DNA of 64,000 nt, taken from NCBI RefSeq assembly GCF_039545055.1, contig NZ_BAABRP010000001.1, positions 186,001 to 250,000 of the forward strand, given 5' to 3'. Below are positions 18,331 through 33,237 of the stretch, piece after piece (within the stretch, counting starts at the first letter, position 1; each line of letters begins with the position of its first letter). The notes under the pieces are model-generated. The model searched no databases. It was not told the origin of the DNA and worked only from the letters and a program-made list of their open reading frames with translations. Source of the DNA: Deinococcus carri (GTDB taxonomy: Bacteria; Deinococcota; Deinococci; Deinococcales; Deinococcaceae). The position numbers and the translations under genes were made by a program.

Positions 18331-18358
18331 CAAAAAAGGCCCCACGGTGGGGGCCTTG
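18331..18358 (-). terminator. Rho-independent terminator of the SLH protein gene
   Basis: On the minus strand the stem AAGGCCCC / GGGGCCTT is followed by a T-rich stretch (six T). It lies 17 bp after the stop codon. Confidence 0.85.
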
Positions 18359-18374
18359 AGGGAGAGGTGAGGGT

Positions 18375-19646
<1,272 letters not shown>

Positions 19647-20029
19647 GAGGTTCTCCTTCTTTCCGCACAGGTACGGCAGACCGCCCCTGGTGCATGGGCA
19701 CACCGTAGGCAGGCCGCGTGAGTGCCCTGTGAATCGTAACAGGAGAACCATCTCGCACAGTGCTGCTTTTTTCTCAACCTGACGCCCTTGCCCTATTAGT
19801 AAGGAGGCCATGAGAGGCTAGCGAAAGAAGATGAGGAAGAGAAACGGCCACCAACGCGGTATTTTCAAGCATAAGATGAGAAATCCTACCGAACCTTCAG
19901 CCTTCAGCTTCATGAGAAAACGCTCATGACCCCTCAGAAGGTGGAGGGAGCGTGTCAGGCGGGTGGAGCTGCGGGGCGGGGGCGACCGGTGTGGGGTTCC
20001 GGGGTGCGGCAGGTGGGGAACAGTCCCCG
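19647..20029. other. Intergenic region upstream of the SLH and deoD genes
   Basis: Divergent gap of 396 bp. It is less GC-rich than its surroundings at 19800-19930 and must hold the promoter of the highly expressed SLH gene, but no confident -35/-10 pair stands out. A perfect hairpin, CATGAG-AAAACG-CTCATG, lies at 19911-19928. Confidence 0.5.
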
Positions 20030-20035
20030 TATACT
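20030..20035 (+). promoter_or_regulatory. Predicted -10 box of deoD
   Basis: TATACT followed by 7 nt and the ATG at 20043; one of the clearest leaderless arrangements in the window. Confidence 0.65.
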
Positions 20036-20042
20036 CGCGCCC

Positions 20043-20759
20043 ATGAGTCAGATTCACGTTCGCGCCCAGCCCGGTGACGTGGCCGAGCATGTGCTGCTGC
20101 CCGGCGACCCTAACCGCGCCCGCCATATCGCCGAGACATATCTGGAGGGGGCGACGCTGTACACCGAGCACCGGCAGTTGCTGGGCTTCACGGGCACCTA
20201 CCGGGGCGTGCGCGTGAGCGTGCAGACGACCGGCATGGGCTGCCCGAGCGCCGCCATCGTGGCCGAGGAACTGGCACGATTGGGAGCGCGCACGCTGCTC
20301 CGGGTGGGCACGCTGGGGGGCGCGACACCACGGGTCCAGCCCGCCGACCTGGTGATCGCCACCGCCGCCGTGCCGGGCGACGGCACCACCCGGCAACTGC
20401 TCGGCGGCGCGCCCTATGCCCCCGCCGCCGACTTCGAGGTGGTCGAGGCGGCCGTGCAGGCGGCGCGTGCCCAGGGGGTGCCCCACCACGTCGGGCTGGT
20501 CATGACGGAGGACGCCTTCTATGCCAGTACGCCCGAACACGCCCGCCTGTGGGCCGCACGCGGTGTGCTGGGCTTCGAGATGGAGGCGAGCGCCATCTTC
20601 CTGGTCGCCGCGCAGCATGGGTTGCGGGCCGGGTGCCTGACCGCGTGCAGCAACGACATAGGTGACCCCCAACTCGTGCCCGCCGAGGTGCTCGCCGGCG
20701 GGGTGGACCGCATGGTCCGGGTGGCGCTGGACGCGATTGTGGCCCTGGACGGGCGGTGA
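20043..20759 (+). CDS. deoD: Purine-nucleoside phosphorylase (NP-I family)
   Basis: 238 aa hexameric-type nucleoside phosphorylase. Motifs: LLPGDPNRARHIAE near residue 18, TGMGCPSAAIVAEELARLG (about 62-80), RVGTLGG (about 87), and LGFEMEASAIFLVAAQHG (about 178-195) with the nucleoside-binding Glu pair. It cleaves purine nucleosides with phosphate to base and ribose-1-phosphate, feeding phosphopentomutase. The CSNDIGDP segment and EMEAS reading also resemble uridine phosphorylases, so the base preference is less sure than the chemistry. Confidence 0.87.
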   Translation: MSQIHVRAQPGDVAEHVLLPGDPNRARHIAETYLEGATLYTEHRQLLGFTGTYRGVRVSVQTTGMGCPSAAIVAEELARLGARTLLRVGTLGGATPRVQPADLVIATAAVPGDGTTRQLLGGAPYAPAADFEVVEAAVQAARAQGVPHHVGLVMTEDAFYASTPEHARLWAARGVLGFEMEASAIFLVAAQHGLRAGCLTACSNDIGDPQLVPAEVLAGGVDRMVRVALDAIVALDGR

Positions 20760-20824
20760 GGGCTGCCGGCGAAGATGCGGGCTTTCCCGCGTTCCGCCGC
20801 CGCCTTCCGTGTCAGGATTGACCC

Positions 20825-21622
<798 letters not shown>

Positions 21623-21632
21623 GAGAGCCGCG

Positions 21633-22727
<1,095 letters not shown>

Positions 22728-22747
22728 GCGCACCTGCCGGAAAGGCC

Positions 22748-22778
22748 CCCTCTCCCCTTGCTTCGCAAGGGGAGAGGG
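22748..22778. repeat. Perfect 14-bp hairpin related to the CCCCCTCTCC element core
   Basis: CCCTCTCCCCTTGC and GCAAGGGGAGAGGG are exact inverted repeats around a TTC loop, 20 bp after the HD gene stop. It matches the central part of the 157-bp MITE-like elements. It could act as a terminator, but only GTCAAAC follows. Confidence 0.65.
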
Positions 22779-22971
22779 TCAAACAATGGGCCGTCTTTAC
22801 GACCCGCACTCTGACCTCTCAGCAAGGCCCCTCCCCGCACCCTGTTTGACTGGCCGCTGGAGGCTGGGAGCTGGCCGCTCTCCTTCCCAGGAACGTTTCC
22901 CCAGCCTCACGCCGTCAAACTGTGCCCAGCCTTCACTTGCTGGCTGGTGAAGTTCCTTACACTGCCGGGTG

Positions 22972-24669
22972 ATGAAGGTCTGGGTGTCTGGTCTGGCTGC
23001 CGCCGTCTTGCTCGGCGGCGCACTTGCGATGGGGGTTGCGGCCCAGGACGACGGCAAACTCGCGCCGGGCCTGCGGGTGGGGGGCGTGGAGGTGGGCGGC
23101 CTCACCCGCGAGGCGGCGCTCTCGGCCCTGGCGGCCCACGTCCCCACGCCGCCACGGGTGACGGTGACGGCGGGTGGCCGTTCCTGGACGGTGGGGGCGG
23201 ACGCCCTGGGCTGGCAGGTCGACCCGCGCGCCAGCGTGGACGCCGCCCTGCGTGCAAGTGCCACACGCACCCTGATGGAGCGAATGGAGGGGATGCTCGG
23301 CCAGGCTGCCGTGCCAGAGGTCCCGTTCGTGACGCGGGTGGACCTCAACACGACCCTGGCGGGCCTCAAGGCCCTGACCGGCGACGTGAACAGCCAGCCG
23401 AAGAACGCGGCCATCCTCTTCGACAAGAACGCCCGCCGGTATGTGGTGACCCCCGACGCGCCGGGCCGCCGCCTGGACATGGCCGCCGCCGCCAACACCT
23501 ATGCGGCCAGTCCCAACCTGACCACGCTGACCATCCCCGTGACCGAGTGGAAGGCGCAGTACACCGCCCAGGCCCTCCAGGCCCAGGCCGACCTGGGCAA
23601 CAGGCTGATGCGCCCGCTGACCGTGGGGCTTCAGGGTACGGGGCGTGCCGGGTCCCTGACGCCCCTCCAGGTGGCCGACCTGTACTGGGTGCGCGAGACC
23701 GGCATCGTCCCCGACGAGAAGACCATCGCGCGGGCCTTTGCCCGCCTGACCGACGCGGTGGACCGCCCCGCGCAGAATGCCCGCTACGCCGTGGAGGGCG
23801 GCAAGCTGGTCAAGGTGAAGGAGCAGGCGGGGCGCGTGGCCGACCGGCAGGCGGCGCTGGCGGCCTTCCGCAAGGCGGTGCTGGACCCCGCCGCGCGCAC
23901 GGTCACGCTGCCCAGCCGGGTCAGCCATCCCACCCTGACGGCGGCCAAACTCCCCGACCCGGCACAGATGGAGCTGATCGCCACCGGCACCAGCACCTAC
24001 TACGGCAGCAGCCGTGAGCGCCGCATCAACGTCGCCAACGCGGCGGCCAAGATCAGCGGCGTGGTGGTGCCTGCCGGCGAGAACTTCAGCTTCCTGCAGG
24101 CGCTGGGCAGCATCACGCCCGACAACGGCTTCGTGGGGGGCCTGATCATCAGTGGCGGGCGCACTGTGGACGGCCTGGGCGGCGGCGTGTGCCAGGTGTC
24201 CACCACCACCTTCCGGGCGCTGTACCAGGCGGGCTTGCCGGTCGTGGAGCGCAACCAACACTCCTACCGCGTGAAGTACTACGAGCCGCAGGTGGGCTTC
24301 GAGGCTGCCGTGTACGACCCCGGCGTGGACCTCAAGATGAAGAACGACACCGGCGCGCCCATCTTCATCCGCACCGTCAACAACGACGCGAAAAGCAGGC
24401 TGGAGGTGCAGGTGTGGGGCGTGAAGCTCAGCCGGACCGTCACCGTCAGCCCCGCCACCATCCTCTCGCGCACCGCGCACCCGCCCGCCCAGTACGTGTT
24501 CAACCCTAACCTCCCCGCCGGGGCGATGCGGCAGGTGGACTGGGCACAGGACGGCTACAACCTCTACATCACCCGCACCATCAAGGACGCCCAGGGCACC
24601 CGCACCGACAAGGTCAGCACCGTCTACAAGCCCTGGCAGGCGGTGTACGAGACGGGGCCGCGCGGCTGA
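22972..24669 (+). CDS. VanW family protein with peptidoglycan-binding-like N-terminus
   Basis: 565 aa. Signal peptide or anchor (KVWVSGLAAAVLLGGALAMGVAAQ), then a YoaR-type putative peptidoglycan-binding domain (about 28-290: GLRVGGVEVGGLTREAALSAL repeats this theme). The VanW domain follows (about 325-460) with IATGTSTYYGSSRERRINV, VPAGENFSFLQALG and the signature GGGVCQVSTTTFRALYQAGLPVVER. A G5-like C-terminal extension follows. VanW proteins accompany some glycopeptide-resistance clusters, but the molecular function is unknown. Here it is a housekeeping envelope gene. ATG at 22972 preferred over GTG 22969; TACACT lies 8 nt upstream. Confidence 0.85.
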   Translation: MKVWVSGLAAAVLLGGALAMGVAAQDDGKLAPGLRVGGVEVGGLTREAALSALAAHVPTPPRVTVTAGGRSWTVGADALGWQVDPRASVDAALRASATRTLMERMEGMLGQAAVPEVPFVTRVDLNTTLAGLKALTGDVNSQPKNAAILFDKNARRYVVTPDAPGRRLDMAAAANTYAASPNLTTLTIPVTEWKAQYTAQALQAQADLGNRLMRPLTVGLQGTGRAGSLTPLQVADLYWVRETGIVPDEKTIARAFARLTDAVDRPAQNARYAVEGGKLVKVKEQAGRVADRQAALAAFRKAVLDPAARTVTLPSRVSHPTLTAAKLPDPAQMELIATGTSTYYGSSRERRINVANAAAKISGVVVPAGENFSFLQALGSITPDNGFVGGLIISGGRTVDGLGGGVCQVSTTTFRALYQAGLPVVERNQHSYRVKYYEPQVGFEAAVYDPGVDLKMKNDTGAPIFIRTVNNDAKSRLEVQVWGVKLSRTVTVSPATILSRTAHPPAQYVFNPNLPAGAMRQVDWAQDGYNLYITRTIKDAQGTRTDKVSTVYKPWQAVYETGPRG

Positions 24670-24744
24670 AGTCCTCCTGAAATCCCGGCCGGGCCATCCG
24701 CGCTGCTCACCTGCGCGTCATGCCCTGCGGGTACAACGGGAGAT

Positions 24745-26178
24745 ATGCAATTGCGATCGCTCTCTCCACTGCTGCTGCTGTCCGCCCTCGCGCTCGCGGG
24801 GAATGCCGGGGCGCAGACCCCCGCCCTGACGGGGACCGCCTGGACCCTGACGGGGTTGACCGAGGACGGCCGGACCCTCACGCCGGGCCGCAGCGTCCCG
24901 CGCCCCACGCTGCGGCTGGATGAGCGCATGGTCTCCGGCAGCACGGGCTGCAACGTTTACCGGGGGGCTTACGCCACACGCGGCGACCTCCTGCGCTTCG
25001 GGCCGCTCGCCACTACGCGGCGGGCCTGCCCCGACCGGGTGGACGGCCTGGAAGCCCGCTTCCTGAACCTGCTGCGGCAGGTGGGCCACTACCGGCTGAG
25101 CGGCGGCACCCTGACCCTCTTCTCGGGCAGCCAGGACCGCCTGGTTTTCACAGCGAGCAGCGCGGCCGCCGGCACTCCCAACCCCGGCAGTCCCACCCGC
25201 CCGGAGGCCCCGATGAACGCCCTGAACCTGGATGGCACCTGGACCCTGACGGGTGGCACGGCCCTGCGCCCAGCTTCGGGCAATGGCGGCCTGCCCGCCC
25301 TGACCTTCGCGGGCGGGCGCGTGAGTGGCACGACGGGCTGCAACCGCCTGACCGGTGACACCCGCCTGAGCGGCGACACCCTGACCTTCGGCCCGCTCGC
25401 CACGACGCGGATGCTCTGTGCGCCTGACATGAACGTGCAGGAACAGGCCTTCCTGGCCTTCCTGAGAACGCCCCTGAGGGTGCGCGTGCAGGGCCAGACC
25501 CTCACCCTGACGAATGCGGCGGGCCGAACGCTGGCGTTCACCCGGACGGGGACGGCCTCGGGGACGCCGCAGACGGGCGGACAGACCCAGGCGAACACCG
25601 CGGCTCTGGAGGGCAGGTACACACTCGCCACCGTGAACGGTGAAGCGGCCCCGCGCACCGCCCAGCCCATCACCCTGTTCTTTCAGGGGGGGCGCATCGG
25701 CGGGAGCGACGGCTGTAACGGCTTCGGCGGAGGCTATACGCTGGACGGCTCCCGCCTGCTGCTGGTCGGCCCCCTGGCCAGCACGCTGCGCGCCTGCCTC
25801 GACCCCGCGGAGACGGTGAACCTCCCGGCCCTCCTGAACGCCCGCCCCACCCTGAGCGTGTCCCCCGGCGGCCTGACCGTTGTGGCGAACGGCACCACCC
25901 TGGTCTTCACCCGTGATGCGGCGGCGCAGGGCCGGGTGCAGATGTGGACGGTGGCTCCCCAGCGGGTGCCCTGCACCGGGGTCGCGCCCATGTCCTGCCT
26001 GCGGGTGCAGCGTGACGGCGGCCCCTGGGAACTCTTTTACGGCGAGATCGAGGGCTTCACCTTCCAGCCCGGCGTGACCCAGGTTATCCGCGTGCGCGAG
26101 GAGGACCGTTCCGGCCCCGTGCCCGCCGACATCAGCAGCAAGCGGTACGTGCTGGTCGAGGTGGTGGAGAGGCGCTGA
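24745..26178 (+). CDS. Exported protein with three META domains and a C-terminal DUF4377 domain
   Basis: 477 aa. Signal peptide (QLRSLSPLLLLSALALAGNAGAQ), then three META/HslJ-type repeats at about 30-130, 155-260 and 288-385. Each is marked by a TGCN or DGCNGF motif, a FGPLATTRRAC or VGPLASTLRAC strand and a terminal LVFT strand. The last about 80 residues (MWTVAPQRVPCTGVAPMSCLRVQRDGG) match the DUF4377 family. META domains occur in HslJ, a heat-inducible outer-membrane protein linked to novobiocin resistance; the biochemical role is unknown. Several conserved Cys pairs suggest disulfides in the periplasm. Monocistronic. Confidence 0.85.
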   Translation: MQLRSLSPLLLLSALALAGNAGAQTPALTGTAWTLTGLTEDGRTLTPGRSVPRPTLRLDERMVSGSTGCNVYRGAYATRGDLLRFGPLATTRRACPDRVDGLEARFLNLLRQVGHYRLSGGTLTLFSGSQDRLVFTASSAAAGTPNPGSPTRPEAPMNALNLDGTWTLTGGTALRPASGNGGLPALTFAGGRVSGTTGCNRLTGDTRLSGDTLTFGPLATTRMLCAPDMNVQEQAFLAFLRTPLRVRVQGQTLTLTNAAGRTLAFTRTGTASGTPQTGGQTQANTAALEGRYTLATVNGEAAPRTAQPITLFFQGGRIGGSDGCNGFGGGYTLDGSRLLLVGPLASTLRACLDPAETVNLPALLNARPTLSVSPGGLTVVANGTTLVFTRDAAAQGRVQMWTVAPQRVPCTGVAPMSCLRVQRDGGPWELFYGEIEGFTFQPGVTQVIRVREEDRSGPVPADISSKRYVLVEVVERR

Positions 26179-26193
26179 GGAGGCGGCCAGCGA

Positions 26194-26306
26194 CCAGCTT
26201 CCAGCCCCCAGCAAGAGAGGGAAGGAGGAAGGACGGGGAGTTCACTCTTCCAGGCAGGTCCCTGGCGGCGGCTGGGGCATTACCCCCGCTGGGGGCTGGA
26301 AGCTGG
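26194..26306. repeat. Intergenic inverted repeat (19-bp perfect arms)
   Basis: Arms at 26194-26212 and 26288-26306 are exact reverse complements (CCAGCTTCCAGCCCCCAGC). The location between two convergent genes fits a bidirectional terminator, but the 75-nt loop is long. The CAGCTTCCAGC wording resembles short repeats in other gaps. Confidence 0.6.
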
Positions 26307-26321
26307 CCGCTGGTCGCTCCC

Positions 26322-27050
26322 CTACGGTTCCCTCCCGGCCGTCAGCCACGCGGCCTCGAATTCCCCCTGGCTACCGGGCGCGTGTGCCCTGGCCCAGGCG
26401 GCAGCGGCTGCCACGTCATAGGGCGTGCGGCGGAACTCGGCGGCCCAGGTGCCGTTTCGCCGCGTCAGCAGCACCCAGCGGGCCAGCGGCAGCCCGTCCT
26501 TCTGGCGACTGACCGGCCCCGCGTTCACGACCGTCACGCCGTCCACCACCGCCAGCATCTCGTGGTGGGTGTGCCCCACGACGCACACGCGCCCGCCTGC
26601 CGCGTAGGTGAAATCGCCCAGCCTTTCTCGCACCTCGCGGAAGTGGGCGGGCCGGGTGGTGTCGTCCTCGCCTTCCTCCGTCAGCAGCAGATCTTCCCAG
26701 GGGCTGCGCGGGCTGCCGTGACAGACGCGCACCTCGCCGCCCGCCACATCCACGAAGGTTGGCAGTGCGGCCAGGAGGCCCGGAACCTGGGCCGGAAGCT
26801 GGGCGAGGAGCCAGTCTCGCATGGCCGCCTTGCCCTCGCGCAGGCCCGCCACGCGCTCGCCGGTGTTGCCGCGCACGTTGACAGGGGCGTGTTCGGCCTG
26901 GAGTGCCCAGGCCCCCGCCGGGTCCGCCGCGCCCCACACGCTGTCGCCCAGGTTCAGGAGCTGGTCGGGGGCGGCGGCGCGAATGTCGGCCAGCACGGCC
27001 TCCAGCGCGAAGCGGTTGCCGTGGACGTCGCCCAGGATGGCGAGCCTCAT
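26322..27050 (-). CDS. Metallophosphoesterase family protein
   Basis: 242 aa. Calcineurin-like motifs: LAILGDVHGN (residues 3-12, D-x-H), NLGDSVWG (GD), VRGNTGERV in place of the usual GNHD, VCHGSPRSPWE (H), and VVGHTHHE (GHTH). The DVHGN-GD-GHTH set indicates a two-metal phosphoesterase of the YfcE/ApaH-like group; the GNTGE variant is also seen in bacterial members. Substrate unknown. Its start is 1 bp from the stop of the upstream membrane-protein gene, so they are coupled. Confidence 0.87.
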   Translation of the reverse strand: MRLAILGDVHGNRFALEAVLADIRAAAPDQLLNLGDSVWGAADPAGAWALQAEHAPVNVRGNTGERVAGLREGKAAMRDWLLAQLPAQVPGLLAALPTFVDVAGGEVRVCHGSPRSPWEDLLLTEEGEDDTTRPAHFREVRERLGDFTYAAGGRVCVVGHTHHEMLAVVDGVTVVNAGPVSRQKDGLPLARWVLLTRRNGTWAAEFRRTPYDVAAAAAWARAHAPGSQGEFEAAWLTAGREP

Positions 27051-27051
27051 G

Positions 27052-27426
27052 TCATTGGCCCCCCGCCCTGGGTTTCCAGACGGCGGCGAAGAACAGTCCC
27101 ATCAGGCCGCAGAAAAAGACGACGTTGAAGAGGGTCTGCCCGGCGCTGAAGGCTGGACTCAGGGCACGTTCGGTAAACTGCGTCACGGCGTAGGGGGCCG
27201 CGAACCCCAGCGCGAACAGGCCCGCGCGCGGGAGGTAGGTGCGGGCGGACATGGCCTGCGGAAACAGGCGCAGCGGCCCCAGCATGGCGGGAATCAGCAG
27301 CAGCTGGGACAGCCAGAACCACGCGGGCAGGCTGGCAAAGCCGTATTGCGTCCCGGCAAAGAGCACGTTGACGACGGCGAGCAGCAGACCCGTCACGAGC
27401 AGGGCGCGGGGAAGCGGTGCATTCAC
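27052..27426 (-). CDS. Hypothetical four-helix membrane protein
   Basis: 124 aa, almost entirely hydrophobic, with four predicted helices (ALLVTGLLLAVVNVLFAG, WFWLSQLLLIPAMLGPL, AGLFALGFAAPYAV, LFNVVFFCGLMGLFFAAVW). GTG start at 27426 chosen because the upstream codons are not hydrophobic and the next gene start begins 27,492 on the other strand. No family recognised. Directly upstream of the metallophosphoesterase, with which it shares a transcript. Confidence 0.7.
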   Translation of the reverse strand: MNAPLPRALLVTGLLLAVVNVLFAGTQYGFASLPAWFWLSQLLLIPAMLGPLRLFPQAMSARTYLPRAGLFALGFAAPYAVTQFTERALSPAFSAGQTLFNVVFFCGLMGLFFAAVWKPRAGGQ

Positions 27427-27491
27427 CCCGGCATCCTGCCACAGGCTGTCCGGTCTTGTGACCCGGGGCTGCCCCACGGCATCATGGGCGG

Positions 27492-27725
27492 ATGACCGGT
27501 TCCGCCTCCAAAGACCCGCTGCACGGCGTCACCCTGGAACAGATGGTGGTGAGGCTGGCCGACCGTTACGGCTGGGAGGGCCTGGCGCGCCGGGTCCCTG
27601 TCCGCTGCTTCCAGCATGATCCCAGCGTGCCCTCCAGCCTCAAGTTCCTGCGCAGGACGCCCTGGGCAAGGGCGAAGGTGGAGGCGCTGTACGTGGCGCT
27701 GGTGCGCGACGAGCGGGAGACGTGA
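27492..27725 (+). CDS. VF530 family small DNA-binding protein
   Basis: 77 aa. The segments [30 protein letters not shown] and [17 protein letters not shown] match the VF530 (DUF2132) family of small helical proteins, reported as DNA-binding. CATCAT lies 6 nt upstream of the ATG. Divergent from the membrane-protein gene. Confidence 0.88.
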   Translation: MTGSASKDPLHGVTLEQMVVRLADRYGWEGLARRVPVRCFQHDPSVPSSLKFLRRTPWARAKVEALYVALVRDERET

Positions 27726-27797
27726 GCTATGGGCTGTGAAAAAGATGGCTCACGCCAAAAGCGAAAGCTTCCGGGGCTGGTTCACAGCTCATAGCTC
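27724..27797. repeat. Intergenic palindrome of the AGCTATGA type
   Basis: GAGCTATGGGCTGTGAA (27724-27740) and TTCACAGCTCATAGCTC (27781-27797) pair over 17 bp with one mismatch. A further AGGCTCATAGCT follows. It lies between convergent genes and may double as a terminator. Confidence 0.65.
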
Positions 27798-27810
27798 AAG
27801 GCTCATAGCT

Positions 27811-28229
27811 TTAACGTGGCCTGCCGCTCAGCGTGATCAGCGTGTGGCCGTCCGGCTGGAGGTCCGCCACGTACTGCACCCGCTCGCCCGCCCGGCCCAG
27901 GAAGACGGCGAACTCGTCGCCATCGTCCTCCGCCCCGCCTTCGGGAACGAAGCCCGCCGCCTGGAAGGCCGGGAGCAGGGCGCGGGGGTGCCAGCCCGGC
28001 AGGCTGTACTGCTCGACCCGCGCAAAGCCCCCGCGGACCTCCTGCCGGTAGCTCCGGCTCTGCGGGCAGCCGGGGGTGAGGCCCGCGGGCACCGGGGCCA
28101 GGCCCCACACCTGCCCGGTCTGCCCTATGCAGTACAGCGGCCCCCGCCAGCGCGCCTCCCGCGCGCCCCAGACGGCCAGCGCGAGGAGGGCGAGGACGGG
28201 GAGCAGCAGGAGCAGGGGAGAGCGGCGCT

Positions 28230-28233
<4 letters not shown>
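27811..28233 (-). CDS. Hypothetical membrane-anchored protein
   Basis: 140 aa with one N-terminal hydrophobic helix (PLLLLLPVLALLALAVWGA) and a soluble domain containing two Cys (YCIGQTG, PGCPQSR) that could form a disulfide outside the cytoplasm. No family recognised. Its ATG overlaps the hpt stop codon (ATGA), so it is translated with hpt. Confidence 0.65.
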
Positions 28234-28757
<524 letters not shown>

Positions 28758-28820
28758 ATGCGGCCCAGGCTAACATGCCCTCCCCCCCTCTGGCTTCTCC
28801 CCCCCAGGTCTGCCCCCCCG

Positions 28821-28826
28821 TATACT
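28821..28826 (+). promoter_or_regulatory. Predicted -10 box of trpC
   Basis: TATACT, 7 nt before the ATG at 28834. Confidence 0.65.
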
Positions 28827-28833
28827 CCGGCGC

Positions 28834-30404
<1,571 letters not shown>

Positions 30405-30424
30405 CGGGTCCGGCCCGCCGGGGA

Positions 30425-30430
30425 TACACT
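30425..30430 (+). promoter_or_regulatory. Predicted -10 box of the 30438 gene
   Basis: TACACT followed by 7 nt and the ATG. Confidence 0.55.
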
Positions 30431-30437
30431 GCCCGCC

Positions 30438-30899
30438 ATGTGGCCTGGCCTGTACCTGCTGTTCACGCTCGCGTTCGCGGCGGCGCTCCTGGTGCTGCTG
30501 TGGCGGCCCGGCGCGGCGCGGGCGCTGATGGTCTGGGGTCTGGCGGCGCTGCTGCCCCTGCTGGCAGCGCTCGCCGGGGCACTGGGCGGGCAGGCCCGCG
30601 CCAGCCGCACCCTGGCCGGGTACGTCCCGCAGCCCGTGTGGGTCACCTTCGTGAACGGCCCCGAGCTGCGGACCCTGCTGCTGGACGCGCGGGACGCCGC
30701 CTGCGTCGAGCGGGCCGTGCGCCTGCACACCCGCAGTGAACTGCTCACGCCCGAGGGCGACCCGGTGCGGCTGGAGGCCCAGACCCAGGTGCTGGGCACC
30801 CTGCCCCCGCAGCCGGTCGTGGAGGCGCTGGGCCTCCAGGGCACCCTGACCTGCCCCGACCTCCGCGCCCTGCCCGGGGAGGAGGAGCCAGGGCACTGA
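30438..30899 (+). CDS. Hypothetical membrane protein
   Basis: 153 aa with two N-terminal helices (WPGLYLLFTLAFAAALLVLLW and ALMVWGLAALLPLLAALAGALGG) and a soluble C-terminal domain of about 95 residues with two Cys. No family recognised. Convergent with ktrA. Confidence 0.7.
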   Translation: MWPGLYLLFTLAFAAALLVLLWRPGAARALMVWGLAALLPLLAALAGALGGQARASRTLAGYVPQPVWVTFVNGPELRTLLLDARDAACVERAVRLHTRSELLTPEGDPVRLEAQTQVLGTLPPQPVVEALGLQGTLTCPDLRALPGEEEPGH

Positions 30900-30984
30900 G
30901 CGGGGCCTCCTGAAAGCACCTCCCCACGCCCGGCCCCCGCCCAGCAAAGCAGCGTGGGGGAGACGGGAAGAAAGCCTGCCTCCG

Positions 30985-31644
30985 TTACTCGCCCAAATAC
31001 CGCCGCAGCTCGTCCAGGCTGTGGCCGGTGCCGATCACGACCAGCTTGTCGTGGGGGCGCAGGTCGGCCTCGGCGCGGGGGGTCACTTCCACCCGGCCGG
31101 CGCGGTTGACGGCGATCACCTGCACGCCGAAGCGTCCGGTGAGGTTCAGGTCGCGCAGGGTGCCGCGCAGCCGCTCGTTGGCCTCGATCTCGACGATGGC
31201 GTAGTCGCCGCCCAGGTCCAGGGTGTCCACGATGTTGGGCGTGGCAATCTGCCGCGCGAGGCGCACGCCCATGTCGTGCTCGGGCCGGATCACCAGGTCG
31301 GCCCCGATGCGCTCCAGCACCCGCCGCGCCATCTCGTCGATGGCCTTGGTCACCACATAGGGCGCGCCCAGGCTCTTGGCGTTCATGGTGGCGAGGATAT
31401 TCGCCTGCACGTCGGTGCCGATAGCGACCACCACCACGTCGAACTCGGCCACCCCGATGGAGCGCAGGGCGCGTTCGTCGCTGGCATCCGCGACGGCGGC
31501 GTGCGTGACCAGGTTCATCACCCGCTCCACGTTCTCCTCGTTGTGGTCGATGGCGACGACCTCGTGGCCCATCTCGTAGAGGGTGGTGGCGACGGCGGTG
31601 CCGAAGCGGCCCAGCCCGATCACCAGGCATTGTTTGGTCTTCAT
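30985..31644 (-). CDS. ktrA: K+ uptake regulatory subunit KtrA (TrkA family)
   Basis: 219 aa. An RCK-N Rossmann domain with VIGLGRFGTAVATTLYEMGHEVVAID binds nucleotide (G-x-G-x-x-G at 10-15, Asp at the end of beta2). A VVTKAIDEMARRVL segment follows, and an RCK-C (TrkA_C) domain occupies residues 135-219. It forms the cytoplasmic ring that gates the KtrB channel in response to ATP, NAD or c-di-AMP. AAGAGGA Shine-Dalgarno. It follows ktrB on the same strand. Confidence 0.94.
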   Translation of the reverse strand: MKTKQCLVIGLGRFGTAVATTLYEMGHEVVAIDHNEENVERVMNLVTHAAVADASDERALRSIGVAEFDVVVVAIGTDVQANILATMNAKSLGAPYVVTKAIDEMARRVLERIGADLVIRPEHDMGVRLARQIATPNIVDTLDLGGDYAIVEIEANERLRGTLRDLNLTGRFGVQVIAVNRAGRVEVTPRAEADLRPHDKLVVIGTGHSLDELRRYLGE

Positions 31645-31685
31645 GCGGGGGTCCTCTTTTCGTGGGAAGGGGCGGGCAGTGTCGA

Positions 31686-31759
31686 GGGTGGAGTGATGAG
31701 TGATGAGGGGGTGGAGTGGGGGTGCTTTTCCTCATCCCTCGTTGCTCATCACCCCACCC
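31686..31759. repeat. Inverted repeat between ktrB and ktrA
   Basis: GGGTGGAGTGATGAG (31686-31700) pairs with CTCATCACCCCACCC (31745-31759) with one mismatch; additional TGATGAGGG / CCCTCG arms lie inside. It may reduce read-through from ktrB into ktrA. Confidence 0.6.
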
Positions 31760-31763
31760 TGCC

Positions 31764-33170
<1,407 letters not shown>

Positions 33171-33223
33171 AGGAAACGCGCGATTCTACCACCGCCTTCT
33201 GCCGTCCCCGCCCGCCCGGCCGC

Positions 33224-33229
33224 TATACT
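33224..33229 (+). promoter_or_regulatory. Predicted -10 box of the 33238 methyltransferase gene
   Basis: TATACT followed by 8 nt and the ATG. It makes the far-upstream in-frame start inside ktrB very unlikely. Confidence 0.65.
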
Positions 33230-33237
33230 GCCCTGCT

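Noticed and set aside
19818..20672. Minus-strand open frame over deoD
   Set aside because: deoD on the plus strand has all nucleoside phosphorylase motifs and a -10 box; the other frame has none.
22748..22778. CRISPR-like or intrinsic terminator role for the CCCTCTCCCC hairpin
   Set aside because: It is a single hairpin without T-run or spacer array and matches the core of the MITE-like family.
31686..31759. Riboswitch (c-di-AMP ydaO type) upstream of ktrA
   Set aside because: Only a simple imperfect inverted repeat is present; no ydaO consensus elements are visible.
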